Shown here one piece after another: positions 28,406 through 37,114 of a stretch of 64,000 bases of DNA. The position numbers and the translations under genes were made by a program. The stretch lies in the NCBI RefSeq assembly GCF_013359905.1, contig NZ_JABMCC010000089.1, positions 1 to 64,000 of the forward strand, given 5' to 3'. Within the stretch, counting starts at the first letter, position 1; the number at the start of each line of letters is the position of its first letter. The stretch comes from Paenibacillus taichungensis. Its GTDB lineage: Bacteria; Bacillota; Bacilli; Paenibacillales; Paenibacillaceae. The notes beneath the pieces were generated by a model. It worked only from the letters and a program-made list of their open reading frames with translations. It did no database searches and was not told the DNA's origin.

Positions 28406-28717
28406 TCATTTCAACCTCCAGTTGGCTTCTTTGAGTGGATACAGACTCAGACATTTTGAAGTCCTAAAATTATCAATCATCTGATGAAATGCTTCTGCTC
28501 TTACATCAAAACTTTTGCCAACATCTACTGCAAACTTATGTGCAGGAATGACCGTTATCCCCTTATCATCTTTTGCTCGAATATACCCGACTAGAACATC
28601 ATCTACAAACAATTCATGTAAGTGAAACATGTTCAGAACTCTCGTTTTGATACCTTCCAATTCATTTATTTTTTCTATTAGTAATTGATCCTTCACATAT
28701 AACATCTCCCAGTACAT
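28406..28717 (-). CDS. Hypothetical protein (about 96-103 aa)
   Basis: No domain was recognised. The start is not certain. The ATG at 28717 has no ribosome binding site. A GTG at 28696 has GGGAG nine bases upstream and may be the real start. The stop lies next to the start of the 27676-28404 gene, so the two form a pair. Confidence 0.55.
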   Translation of the reverse strand: MYWEMLYVKDQLLIEKINELEGIKTRVLNMFHLHELFVDDVLVGYIRAKDDKGITVIPAHKFAVDVGKSFDVRAEAFHQMIDNFRTSKCLSLYPLKEANWRLK

Positions 28718-28778
28718 TCGTTTGTTGTTACATTTATATCAGCTATGTTTTTCATCAGTTTTCTACGTCGATACGGTT

Positions 28779-29378
28779 TTATTGATCGAACTCTAAGTCA
28801 AATATGACTTGATCTATTTGTTCATTCTTTTCGTGATGATTGATCATTAACTGAAGCAGCTCATCACTGGTACATTGATCGGGTAATTTGAATTTCGTTA
28901 ATCGTTCAAACATCCTTTGCCAATATGGAAACTTGGCAGCGCACTGTAACCATTCGAAATCAGGTCTCTGTAGAATAATGTGATACTTCTTGTTTAGGAA
29001 GAAGTACAGAGGCTCATAATGAAATGACCTGCCGTATGATAATATTTCATCTACACTTTCGTTTCCGATGTACGGATACAGTTTTAGATACTTCTTAATA
29101 CAGTCGTTAGGAATTTCCAATGGTTTATTTGAATCATCTGTCAATTTCAGTCTGCCCTTTTCAATGAATGAAGTATGGAGGTTGTCTTCCATGGTCACAA
29201 GAACATGATTAAATCCGTTGCATCCTTTTGATATACCATATCGTTTGGTCCCTTCAATAGTCGTATACTCAACCCGACTACCAGGATAGCTAATTGAGTT
29301 TTCCGCGGGTCCCCAGTCACCTGTGACATTTAACTGCATAACGGAATCTAAATTTTTAATAGTTATTACTCTGGACAT
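28779..29378 (-). CDS. Hypothetical protein (199 aa)
   Basis: The 199-residue product has no recognised family. Start ATG has GAGGGAATACA upstream. A terminator-like hairpin stands only about 27 bases before this start (29405-29448), so it may be controlled by readthrough. Confidence 0.6.
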   Translation of the reverse strand: MSRVITIKNLDSVMQLNVTGDWGPAENSISYPGSRVEYTTIEGTKRYGISKGCNGFNHVLVTMEDNLHTSFIEKGRLKLTDDSNKPLEIPNDCIKKYLKLYPYIGNESVDEILSYGRSFHYEPLYFFLNKKYHIILQRPDFEWLQCAAKFPYWQRMFERLTKFKLPDQCTSDELLQLMINHHEKNEQIDQVIFDLEFDQ

Positions 29379-29404
29379 TGTATTCCCTCGCTTTTATAGA
29401 AAAT

Positions 29405-29448
29405 AAAAAAAGTCCCTAAATCGGCTTATGGCCAAAATAGAGACTTTC
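29405..29448 (-). terminator. Terminator-like hairpin just before a gene start
   Basis: Minus strand AAAGTCTCTATTTTGGC / GCCGATTTAGGGACTTTTTTT. It can end the 29528 gene and is also close to the 29378 start. Confidence 0.75.
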
Positions 29449-29527
29449 GTATTGCACTCAAATAATGAATGCAGTTTGGTTTAATATATGGGTGAAGCTT
29501 ATTCATGATCATGAATAGTTCGTTCGA

Positions 29528-29890
29528 TCAATCAATCGATACATTGAATGTTATGCCTGCAACAAGCCTTTTCTTTACCTCGTCCAACACATCCTGTGGT
29601 AAAGGTACATTCTCCTTACTCACTCTATCTGGACCAGTTTTGTACCACCTGGATTGCTCATAAGACTCACAAGTCTTAAAAGCATGGCGTTTACTTTCTC
29701 TTTTCAGAGAAAAATAATCACGAACAGACACATTTATTTTGTGTCCACTAAGATCCGACGTAATTATAAAAAACCATTCTTGTTTTTTCAGTCCACCTTC
29801 CTGTGTCCGCTCAACTTTCAAAATATCACTCCTTTTTGTACTCTCCTTCAAAGAATCCACCAACAAGAACAGAAAAAAGCCCAGTATCAT
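29528..29890 (-). CDS. Small membrane-anchored protein, unknown
   Basis: The 120-residue frame starts with a single hydrophobic segment (MILGFFLFLLVDSL), so the rest (about 20-120) probably lies outside or near the membrane. No domain was recognised. The start codon has no clear ribosome binding site, and the frame stays open a short way upstream, so the N-terminus is uncertain. Confidence 0.45.
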   Translation of the reverse strand: MILGFFLFLLVDSLKESTKRSDILKVERTQEGGLKKQEWFFIITSDLSGHKINVSVRDYFSLKRESKRHAFKTCESYEQSRWYKTGPDRVSKENVPLPQDVLDEVKKRLVAGITFNVSID

Positions 29891-30232
29891 CGAAATGATA
29901 ATGAGCTTTTGAAATAGTCCTATGACTGTTTAAATTGATGTTTGAAGGAAACTCTCTTTCTTTTCGGACCAATGTAATACTAATTACAAGTCGTTGGACT
30001 CAGTAATAGTGCAGACATTTTACCCTACCTTCCTCATCAGTGAATAACTGAATGTTCAAGGTTTATTCCGTTCTCCTTGAGAGCAGATTGCATTTGCTCT
30101 CAAGTCCTTCATTACTTGAAATAGACCATCATCACTGGTTTAGTGTACATGGGATTACAAATAAAACGAAATAGAAGAAAAAGATTGATAGTGTAATTTT
30201 ACTGGGGAATACAAGTAATTGCAAATAGATAA
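29891..30232. other. Intergenic gap with an inverted repeat
   Basis: No gene is seen. A perfect 10-bp inverted repeat (cttgagagca / tgctctcaag) lies at 30076-30104 without a T-run. Confidence 0.5.
30076..30104. repeat. Perfect 10-bp inverted repeat
   Basis: cttgagagca, nine-base loop, tgctctcaag. It lies about 130 bases after the DndC-like gene on the minus strand, with no T-run, so it may be an operator or an RNA hairpin. Confidence 0.5.
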
Positions 30233-32365
30233 TCACAGACTGAAATCTAACATCTGTTGATGTAATGAAACTCTGTGTGCATGACTTTCGGTAACCTTGA
30301 TCTGTTTAATAACAGTTACCGGGAGCTCCACTAGTCGCTTGGCCATTTGAAGCTTTAGAACTTTAGGAATGCCATTCTCTATCTGAACCTCAATAATTTC
30401 ACCTCGCACTATTTGATTTTGCAAAACAATCTCAACACGATCATTTATATCTATAGCTTTAATTTGTTGACTTACGAATCTATAATTGGCAATCCAACTC
30501 AGATCTCTTTGAGTTACTCGATCTACTCCTACGGAGACCAATTTTTCTTTTTTATTATCTTCATTTCGTAAATAGTTTGGCTCCCAGGTGGGATCATACA
30601 TCGCCCTGTGGTTGATACCTGGATGAACCGGAAGGAAACGATACACCATATCCCAAAAACGATTTGAAACTGCTAACCCTTCTGGTCCCTCACGAGCTTT
30701 TACTTTTTTGATAATCTCAATTACTTCTACTTCCGGTAGAGGGATGTTTAGTTCCCACCAGTACCGAAGTAAGTTGATCCGGACATCAATGGTTAAATCT
30801 CCATAACCTGAGCTAAATCCACCATGATTTCTGTAATACCCAGTACAGCCACCGTACCGAATATCTTGTACACCTTTAAGTAAACCTCGCATCTTATAGT
30901 AAGAACCTAACTCATCCGGATATGCCTCCACCAAATTTTTAAGGGAATGGTCTTCCTTCACGACTGTACATGCCCAACAACCAAAACGAGCTGAGGAACC
31001 AGAACAGCTTTTGATCGCATCATTGTCGTTTTGTATCATGGCTCCGATTGGACATTCCATTATTCCTGATGCCATACCGTAGATATTGATTAACCTATGG
31101 TTCGAGTATTCTTCATTCCACGGTGATGGCTTAGTTGCAAGGTAAGTAGCCACGTCAGCTCCAGACCAATGTCTGATTGGGGGGGCCGTCTTTAAACCAC
31201 GTAGAACATGGATTCCATACAAATCATCTCCAAAGTGATCCTGGATCGATTTGGACCGGTTGGAGGACTCAAGCGTACGGAGTCCTAAGACTTGGCATAC
31301 CAGTTCCTCATCAGAAAACCGTTCTAACAAGTCTTCTCTACCAGGGTTAACCTTCAATCTTTCTACACACCACTTGAATGTGGGTGATGGTGGAATGAAT
31401 CCATCTCCAAACACACACGTTACATAGGTCTGATCCGATTTTGGTTCAACAATTACAAATCGACTCTCATCGAAACCATCCTCAAATAAATCATCAAGTT
31501 TAATCGTAACAACGTCTTGCATAGCCCGAATATGCTTCTCAATAAGTGGATTCTCTACACCCGTACTTGCTGAAACAATGTAGAGCTTGTCCTGGTATTC
31601 TGAATGTTCTAAAACAAACTCTACGCACAGTTGCAGGATAACGCTAGAATCTTTACCTCCTGAATATGCTACGATAACTTTAGTACATTCTTTAAATATA
31701 CGTTCAATGGCCAACTTCGAAGTTTGAAGGGTATCTGGGTTGATACTCTCTTCTATGGTCATCGCGTCTGGGGATGTAACCTCAGGTTGTACAATGTAAT
31801 CCAACGCAGCAAATAGGGATTGCGTCTCATATTCTACTTTATGGGAAATATCTGGCCAGTTCATTGGGGCTTTAACGCCGTATGGGGGGAATAGTTGCGG
31901 GTTGAAGAATATCTCAACCAGTAGTGTAACCTCTTCTCCAGTAAACCAAAGCATAAGCTTATGTTTAGGAGAATTCATTAGAGGGTTGTAAGGGTCTTTT
32001 AAAGCATCAACAAAAGTTTGCTCAGGAATCATACATTTCATTTTAAGTTGTTCTTCCAAGCCGTGTATGAATAGTATGATCTCTTTATACTCAGATTGAT
32101 CTAAGAACTCGGACCAATGGATTCGATCGGGTATGCCCATTAACTCCTGAAGAGGATCATTTTTGATAAAATGATGAATTGTAATAAATTGTCCGGAGTG
32201 TTCAAATACCGAAGTCCAGTTCCGAACAGTTCCAAAATAGTTCCATTTTCTTTTCTTCAACATTCTCCAAATCTTCCGTGACGATGGATTATGTTTTGCT
32301 AGGTTCTCCACCGGTGTTATTTTACTCACTGAGTCTTTAAAAACGTATCTTTCACTATTATCCAC
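30233..32365 (-). CDS. DndC-like sulfurtransferase/PAPS reductase family protein
   Basis: The 710-residue protein uses a GTG start (32365). The PP-loop ATP pyrophosphatase motif SGGKDS lies near residue 236. FKWCVERLKVNPG and GLRTLESSNRSK follow, and a Cys set CSGSSARFGCWACT lies near 463. This motif order is that of DndC, the cysteine-dependent enzyme that activates and incorporates sulphur in DNA phosphorothioation. The N-terminal 230 and C-terminal 150 residues are extra relative to the core. No DndA, DndB, DndD or DndE gene was seen in the window, so it may make a different modification or use host partners. A terminator-like hairpin stands about 30 bases before the start. Confidence 0.75.
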   Translation of the reverse strand: MDNSERYVFKDSVSKITPVENLAKHNPSSRKIWRMLKKRKWNYFGTVRNWTSVFEHSGQFITIHHFIKNDPLQELMGIPDRIHWSEFLDQSEYKEIILFIHGLEEQLKMKCMIPEQTFVDALKDPYNPLMNSPKHKLMLWFTGEEVTLLVEIFFNPQLFPPYGVKAPMNWPDISHKVEYETQSLFAALDYIVQPEVTSPDAMTIEESINPDTLQTSKLAIERIFKECTKVIVAYSGGKDSSVILQLCVEFVLEHSEYQDKLYIVSASTGVENPLIEKHIRAMQDVVTIKLDDLFEDGFDESRFVIVEPKSDQTYVTCVFGDGFIPPSPTFKWCVERLKVNPGREDLLERFSDEELVCQVLGLRTLESSNRSKSIQDHFGDDLYGIHVLRGLKTAPPIRHWSGADVATYLATKPSPWNEEYSNHRLINIYGMASGIMECPIGAMIQNDNDAIKSCSGSSARFGCWACTVVKEDHSLKNLVEAYPDELGSYYKMRGLLKGVQDIRYGGCTGYYRNHGGFSSGYGDLTIDVRINLLRYWWELNIPLPEVEVIEIIKKVKAREGPEGLAVSNRFWDMVYRFLPVHPGINHRAMYDPTWEPNYLRNEDNKKEKLVSVGVDRVTQRDLSWIANYRFVSQQIKAIDINDRVEIVLQNQIVRGEIIEVQIENGIPKVLKLQMAKRLVELPVTVIKQIKVTESHAHRVSLHQQMLDFSL

Positions 32366-32396
32366 TATACTCGCTCTAACTGCAGAAACACAAAAC

Positions 32397-32438
32397 GAGG
32401 GAGCCCTCGCAATGTGTTATCTGCGTAGGAGCTCCCTC
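32397..32438 (-). terminator. Terminator-like hairpin before the DndC-like gene
   Basis: Arms GAGGGAGC and GCTCCCTC (32397-32404 and 32431-32438) are followed on the minus strand by GTTTTGTGTTT. Confidence 0.55.
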
Positions 32439-32475
32439 CCCTTTTATGTTGTTATTCGTTGCTTTAGTCTTGTAG

Positions 32476-32832
32476 TTAATTAAAACACATGATCTGTTCT
32501 CCAAATCGATAACTAAATTTCGTTATCTCTTCAAGAGTGTACTTAAAAGTCGTATTAGCAAAATTAACTGTTACTTCATCTCCGACACAAGGATTTTGAG
32601 TTTTAATCTGGTCCATAAATATAGGATTGATGATTTCACTAAGTTTCCCAGATTGATCTGTATAATGGAAACATTTCTCGTTATAAGGTACCTCATCAAT
32701 TTCCTTATAATAATCAAGTGCTCGAATGGAACCAGATCCGTACCCAGCAGCAATACAAGCTTCCTGTATAGTCTCACCTTTAATGCGATTAATTTCGCCA
32801 TTCAGCCAGTGAAGTTGAAATATTCTAAGCAT
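32476..32832 (-). CDS. Hypothetical protein (118 aa)
   Basis: I choose ATG 32832 because AGGTGG lies six bases upstream; the longer frame overlaps the upstream gene end and has no such site. The product starts MLRIFQLHWLNGEINRIKGE. It has an N-terminal segment like a small helix-turn-helix (EACIAAGYGSGSIRALDYY), but no family is recognised. It follows the HExxH gene with a 40-base gap. Confidence 0.5.
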   Translation of the reverse strand: MLRIFQLHWLNGEINRIKGETIQEACIAAGYGSGSIRALDYYKEIDEVPYNEKCFHYTDQSGKLSEIINPIFMDQIKTQNPCVGDEVTVNFANTTFKYTLEEITKFSYRFGEQIMCFN

Positions 32833-32872
32833 TAAAAACCACCTATTCTGTACTGAGTACGAGGCATATCTA

Positions 32873-33931
32873 TTATTTTGTTGAAGCAACTTGGCTCGAG
32901 GCCAAATGTTTCAGCTCATCCAGGTCACGATTGATAATCTCATCAGTAATGGATGGATTACCAGCTGACCAGTTTAATTTTTCTCTTCGACTTACAACCG
33001 ATCGATATGCTTTAATTGTGTCATAGTCCGATGAGGAGGCAGGCCGACGAGCAGTGACTTGAAGTTGTTTATTCAACATCCGCTTCATAAGATCCACTCC
33101 TTCTTTTAATAATAAGGGCTTCTGAAAATCACCTGAGAAGCTATACTTATTGGGTAATATAAACTTACCACGCTCAGCATTAATATTCAATGATATGCGG
33201 TAGTCCTCCACCAGCGACTCCTTCAGAACATGGAGCTTGTCTAAAGCACGTAAAGATCCAAAGTCAGGATACCTTTTATCTACATTATGCAAGTACCCGG
33301 ATTCTAGGAACCACTTGTATATATTCTGCTCATCCCCTGGAGAGATATTCAACGCTTCAAACGCTCTAACATTAAGAACATGCCCATATTCATGTTGCAA
33401 TGACTGTGCACAACGTTCGTGTAGATTCAGCAAGGAAAGGTTCTCCAGCAATTCACTTTGAGTATCCGGGTCCATTAGGCCTTTAAAGACAAGATTACGG
33501 GCCTCTTCTTTATAAAGTATTCTCTCTTTTTCAATTCGAATTTCAGTTCTATCTGGAAGCAGGATAATGATTTCTTTATTAGTCCGAGGGGACTTGTACA
33601 TGAGTGCAAGACCATCACCAGGAAGATGGGAGCGAAACCGAAAATAAAGGTTGTATACATCTACCTCCTGAAGCCGCGCGCCTCTCCGAATGGCAATCTT
33701 AATTCCACCGTTCATTTCATATTTTGTTCGCGGTGGCATCTGATCTCTAATAACTTGATCACTGTCTTGTATTAACTCCAATATTAAGCCCAGTTTCTCA
33801 CGAACATTACGATATCTTGGACGCTCCATCTCCATCCACGACCAATCACAATCTTCAAACTGCACTAACAATTCATCATACTCATTATCAGTAATACTTG
33901 ATACAAAGTCTGCTTTAAGGTTGTTATCCAC
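32873..33931 (-). CDS. Predicted zinc metallopeptidase (HExxH)
   Basis: The 352-residue protein uses a GTG start (33931) with GAGGAG upstream. It has LQHEYGHVLNVRAFEA near residue 176, a standard HExxH zinc site. A later acidic ESLVEDYRIS may provide the third ligand. There is no signal peptide or membrane segment, so it is probably cytoplasmic, unlike the membrane YugP-like protease encoded at 35322. It is followed closely by the 32476-32832 gene. The substrate is unknown. Confidence 0.65.
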   Translation of the reverse strand: MDNNLKADFVSSITDNEYDELLVQFEDCDWSWMEMERPRYRNVREKLGLILELIQDSDQVIRDQMPPRTKYEMNGGIKIAIRRGARLQEVDVYNLYFRFRSHLPGDGLALMYKSPRTNKEIIILLPDRTEIRIEKERILYKEEARNLVFKGLMDPDTQSELLENLSLLNLHERCAQSLQHEYGHVLNVRAFEALNISPGDEQNIYKWFLESGYLHNVDKRYPDFGSLRALDKLHVLKESLVEDYRISLNINAERGKFILPNKYSFSGDFQKPLLLKEGVDLMKRMLNKQLQVTARRPASSSDYDTIKAYRSVVSRREKLNWSAGNPSITDEIINRDLDELKHLASSQVASTK

Positions 33932-33999
33932 TTTTCTATCTCCTCGGTACTTACTCTTATTCTTTTATTCTACACTTTAGATATTTTCGAAACAATTCC

Positions 34000-34338
34000 T
34001 TACGTGTAGGTTTCTCCGGAAATGATACAATCAACATGCTTTGCTAAATAAATGATATAGCCAGAAGCAGTAGTGTACAGATCGTCCTTGTTCTCAAGAT
34101 TTGAATCATTCAGAATGGGCAGGATTGTTTCCTTCATTTCATTCTGGAAATGATCACTATATAACTCATTTAGCATGTATCCATATGCAATTGAATTGTT
34201 TTCTCCATCTAATACATATGGAATCCATTCGTTTTCTGGCTCTTTATGTAGCAGCTCCGTTAACTTGGTCCAATGTTTAGGGGAAATTCCTTCGTCTGTT
34301 TCAACAATACACAGGATCGCAGCTCTATTCATTGTCAT
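34000..34338 (-). CDS. Hypothetical protein (112 aa)
   Basis: No domain recognised. The start ATG has GGAGGGTTCAAA upstream and overlaps by four bases (ATGA) with the stop of the 34335 gene, so the two are translationally coupled. Confidence 0.6.
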   Translation of the reverse strand: MTMNRAAILCIVETDEGISPKHWTKLTELLHKEPENEWIPYVLDGENNSIAYGYMLNELYSDHFQNEMKETILPILNDSNLENKDDLYTTASGYIIYLAKHVDCIISGETYT

Positions 34339-34670
34339 TTTGAACCCTCCAATTTTTCTTTATTAGTGTAGTAAGTAAACAGTTGATCGTAATAGCACAT
34401 CAATTGTTCATAGGCCACATTTTCATTACTCAAATTGTCACCGTACTTTTCTTCAAGTTCCTCGATGTTGCCCGCTGCGTTAAACTCCTCGAGAAGAACT
34501 CGGATCTGTTCCAATTCAAGCTCTTCCACATCCAAATCCGCTCCTTCAACAACTAGCAGGCGATGTACCTCATCTTCATTTAGATGTTCTTCATGAAGTA
34601 ATCTGGTAAGGTGATGTTCGAACTCACTCCCTGCAGCTAGTAAAACTACCCAAGGTGGAACATTCTCCAA
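34335..34670 (-). CDS. Acidic hypothetical protein (about 111 aa)
   Basis: The listed frame could begin at a TTG at 34688, but its GGAGGAGG ribosome binding site is inside that frame. The TTG at 34670, six bases after the site, is the better start. The product is rich in Glu and Asp (LDVEELELEQIRVLLEEF). It is coupled to the 34000 gene. No family recognised. Confidence 0.5.
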   Translation of the reverse strand: MENVPPWVVLLAAGSEFEHHLTRLLHEEHLNEDEVHRLLVVEGADLDVEELELEQIRVLLEEFNAAGNIEELEEKYGDNLSNENVAYEQLMCYYDQLFTYYTNKEKLEGSK

Positions 34671-34740
34671 TATAGCCCTCCTCCACAAGAATTTTTAATT
34701 TATATAGAGCCTTTAAAGGCTGAATACCGTTTTTTAGCAT

Positions 34741-34780
34741 AAAAAAAGAGCTCACCACTGTAGAAAAGGGTGAACTCTTA
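34741..34780 (-). terminator. Rho-independent terminator-like hairpin
   Basis: Minus strand AAGAGTTCACC / GTGGTGAGCTCTTTTTTT. It lies 70 bases before the preferred start at 34670 and 340 bases after the 35122 gene. Confidence 0.75.
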
Positions 34781-35049
34781 TAGATATGATTACTCTAGAT
34801 TAAGTTTTGGATTATTAGGGTAGTGCCTATAAGCTAAAATATCCGACTGATGGGTAGCTGAAGCTACTGCTCATCTAAAGACATCTTACGCCACTTGTAT
34901 CTTCATTAGAGAGAAATTCTCTATGTACATACATTAACTCACGGTTCATTCAATTCATCATTTCGTAAGGTATAATGAATAAAATCCTATCAAAATTCTC
35001 TTAATTTCAATCACAGACGTGATTAGATGGAATTTTGTGTTTGAGTTGT

Positions 35050-35086
35050 TTAATTAAAAGTATGATATTATCATACAATTAATTAA
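35050..35086. promoter_or_regulatory. 37-bp AT-rich palindrome (operator candidate)
   Basis: The sequence is nearly symmetric about gtatgatattatcatac. The inner 17 bases are perfect, and the outer ttaattaa arms extend the symmetry with two mismatches. The place is between the 35122 gene end and the leader of the 34670-34000 genes. A repressor-binding site is the simplest reading. Confidence 0.5.
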
Positions 35087-35121
35087 ATGTATTCTCAAGC
35101 AAGAGTACATGAAGATCGTTT

Positions 35122-35310
35122 TCAGCCGGGTTTGATTGCTTTCTCGGCTAACACTAAATTAAATTCAATTTCCTTGTATTCAAATTTTTCACCATGTTTC
35201 GATTCATAAAGCTTCTCCCATGCTGCCATATCTTCTTCTTTCTCACTATCACTAAAAACTCTAGATTCGATTAAATCTTCAGTGTAAGCCCCGACTTTTC
35301 CAATCCACAC
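35122..35310 (-). CDS. Small acidic hypothetical protein (62 aa)
   Basis: The 62-residue product starts with GTG at 35310, 12 bases after the stop of the YugP-like protease gene, so it is probably in the same operon. It has a strongly acidic middle (SDSEKEEDMAAWEKLYE). No family recognised; the ribosome binding site is weak. Confidence 0.5.
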   Translation of the reverse strand: MWIGKVGAYTEDLIESRVFSDSEKEEDMAAWEKLYESKHGEKFEYKEIEFNLVLAEKAIKPG

Positions 35311-35321
35311 TTCCGCTCTTT

Positions 35322-35948
35322 TTAACCTATTTTAAAATTGAACACATTAACTAGGTAAGTCATTAATGCAGCGTTTAATGTCTTCTTTATAGCGCGGATC
35401 TCACTATCATTGTACTTTCTGGCCTTCTTCAACATTTTCAGGGCACGTCTGCTTGCATCATGTTCAATCCATACACTCATAAGCTGAAGACACATAATGG
35501 CAAGCACAGCAGCTACAAGGATGTAAACCATCCAATTTATAAAAAAGTACATGATCAGGAGGATAGGCACAGCTTTTGATAGGATGATACCAAATGGGAC
35601 TAAACAATAACGAGCATACATTATCAACCCATTATCACGGTCACATTCAGAATGTCCAACTTCGTGTGCTGCAATTGCTATAGCAGCTACGGAACGACTA
35701 TCATGGATATCCTTAGATAACAAGATGGTTTTCCCATAACGGCTATATGCACCTGTTTTAACACCCTCGGTAATATGAACACGGGTAGCCTGTATATTAT
35801 TACGTTGGATTAAACATTCAGCAATTTCTGACCCTGTTTCTCCAGCATGAGTGTTAATGTAGCTCCATCTATCCATTGTTTTTTCAAAATGCCAGGAGGC
35901 AACTTTTCGTAATATGAGAATAATGCATACTCCAGATAGTAAAGTCAT
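35322..35948 (-). CDS. YugP-like membrane zinc metallopeptidase
   Basis: The 208-residue protein has an N-terminal hydrophobic segment, then AIAIAAHEVGHSECDRD with the HExxH zinc site near residue 95. Two more membrane segments follow at about 120-160, then WIEHDASRRALKMLKKA, the typical E-x-DAS-x-RAL element with the third zinc ligand. This is the arrangement of the YugP/Zn_peptidase_2 family of membrane proteases. Family members keep this size (around 220 residues). Start ATG has GAGGGACTTAAC upstream. A small gene (35122-35310) follows with only 12 bases between. The protease may act on membrane or envelope proteins of the element or host; the substrate is unknown. Confidence 0.8.
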   Translation of the reverse strand: MTLLSGVCIILILRKVASWHFEKTMDRWSYINTHAGETGSEIAECLIQRNNIQATRVHITEGVKTGAYSRYGKTILLSKDIHDSRSVAAIAIAAHEVGHSECDRDNGLIMYARYCLVPFGIILSKAVPILLIMYFFINWMVYILVAAVLAIMCLQLMSVWIEHDASRRALKMLKKARKYNDSEIRAIKKTLNAALMTYLVNVFNFKIG

Positions 35949-35967
35949 GTTAAGTCCCTCTTCCTTT

Positions 35968-36951
35968 TTAATTACTAAGTGCGTCTCTTAATTGTTGATG
36001 TAGAGTCTCGGCAAGAGCTCTTGCTACCGGCACAGCTACTCCGTTACCAATAAGTTTGTACTGATTGGTAATTTTAACGGTATCCGGAATCACAAATGAA
36101 TCATCTACGCCCATAAGCCTCAAAAATTCTCGGACTGTAATCTTTCGATCCTCTTCAGGATGTAGAAAAGCTCGTCCGTCCTTACCTATATTGAATCCGA
36201 TCATCGGACTTACGTTATCCCACTGTAACCTTCTTGCTCCAATCCACTGATTCCGAGGATGCAGCATTAGATCGTGAATACGTTCTGGTGTTGGACTTGT
36301 CCAAGTCACTACATGGTTCGGAACAAGAATAGGTTGGTTTACTGCTGTAGGGGCAGGTAGATCACTTAGTGCATCTCTAACCGTTTTATGAACGTGTGGT
36401 GGTTGAGGAAACCTAAAAGTAAAACCCAAATCTTTACGAATACCAACGATAAATAATCGATCACGGCTCTGGGCAACACCAAATGTTTCAGCATTTAAGC
36501 TTCCAAGGGATATTTGATAACCTATAGCGCGGAAAGAGTTAAGTAGCTCATCAAGAGTAGATCTATGCTTCTTATATAATCCTATAACGTTCTCAAAAAT
36601 GATCGCTTTGGGCTTAACTAATTTAATGCCATTAAAATACGCCCAAATGAGCTTTCCGTGTTCTCCCTGCTGCCCTTTGCCGGCAGTGTTGTTGGATGTG
36701 AAATCAAAACATGGTGGTCCACCTACGGCTACATCCACTTCTGGGAGAGCTGAAGGGGTATGATCGATGATACTCTCTATGTCTCCAACAACAATATGGT
36801 TCTCGACGTTATGTTTGTAACATAGTGCCGGTTGTGGGTTAAGTTCGTTTGCCCAGATGAAATCAAAATATTCTTTCATCCCATAATCCAACAATCCTCC
36901 TCCGGAAAAGAAAGAGAGTGCTGTGAACTTTTTTTCGCTTTGTAAATGCAT
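35968..36951 (-). CDS. DNA (cytosine-5)-methyltransferase
   Basis: The 327-residue enzyme transfers methyl from S-adenosylmethionine to C5 of cytosine in DNA. All main motifs are visible. SFFSGGGLLDYGM (motif I) and VGGPPCFDFTS (motif IV with the catalytic Cys at about 79) are present. FENVIGL (VI), GVAQSRDRLFIVG (VIII) and KLIGNGVAVPVARALAE (X) follow. It is shorter than many Dcm-type enzymes but complete. No restriction enzyme gene is next to it, so it may be an orphan or protective methylase. Its ribosome binding site (GAGGG) is part of a long hairpin at 36958-36996, so translation is probably controlled. The target site between motifs VIII and X is not predictable by eye. Confidence 0.9.
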   Translation of the reverse strand: MHLQSEKKFTALSFFSGGGLLDYGMKEYFDFIWANELNPQPALCYKHNVENHIVVGDIESIIDHTPSALPEVDVAVGGPPCFDFTSNNTAGKGQQGEHGKLIWAYFNGIKLVKPKAIIFENVIGLYKKHRSTLDELLNSFRAIGYQISLGSLNAETFGVAQSRDRLFIVGIRKDLGFTFRFPQPPHVHKTVRDALSDLPAPTAVNQPILVPNHVVTWTSPTPERIHDLMLHPRNQWIGARRLQWDNVSPMIGFNIGKDGRAFLHPEEDRKITVREFLRLMGVDDSFVIPDTVKITNQYKLIGNGVAVPVARALAETLHQQLRDALSN

Positions 36952-36957
36952 TTATTA

Positions 36958-36996
36958 GCCCTCATTATTTAGAAACTCACAGTTTCTAAATAGGGC
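36958..36996 (-). promoter_or_regulatory. Hairpin that buries the methyltransferase ribosome binding site
   Basis: On the minus strand GCCCT then ATTTAGAAACT, loop GTG, AGTTTCTAAAT, AATG, AGGGC. The inner 11-bp arms pair perfectly and the outer GCCCT pairs with AGGGC. That AGGGC is the Shine-Dalgarno sequence seven bases before the ATG at 36951. It could also be a dimer-protein operator. Confidence 0.6.
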
Positions 36997-37114
36997 AACC
37001 AATAAAGACGAACCTTAGGGTAGATCGTCTACACTTGCTAGAAGGCATTCTATCCCCTTACCTTCAGCTGTAATGGTTTTATGGATTACTAAAGAACCAA
37101 TCCTACATCAATCC

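Larger units (their letters stand above)
34671..35121. other. Leader region with terminator-like hairpin and large palindrome
   Basis: About 450 bases without a gene. On the minus strand, running toward the 34670 start, it contains the palindrome at 35050-35086, a stem-loop near 34848-34876 (gatgggtagct / agctactgctcatc type) and the terminator-like hairpin at 34741-34780. This could be a long regulatory leader or hold a small RNA. Confidence 0.45.
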
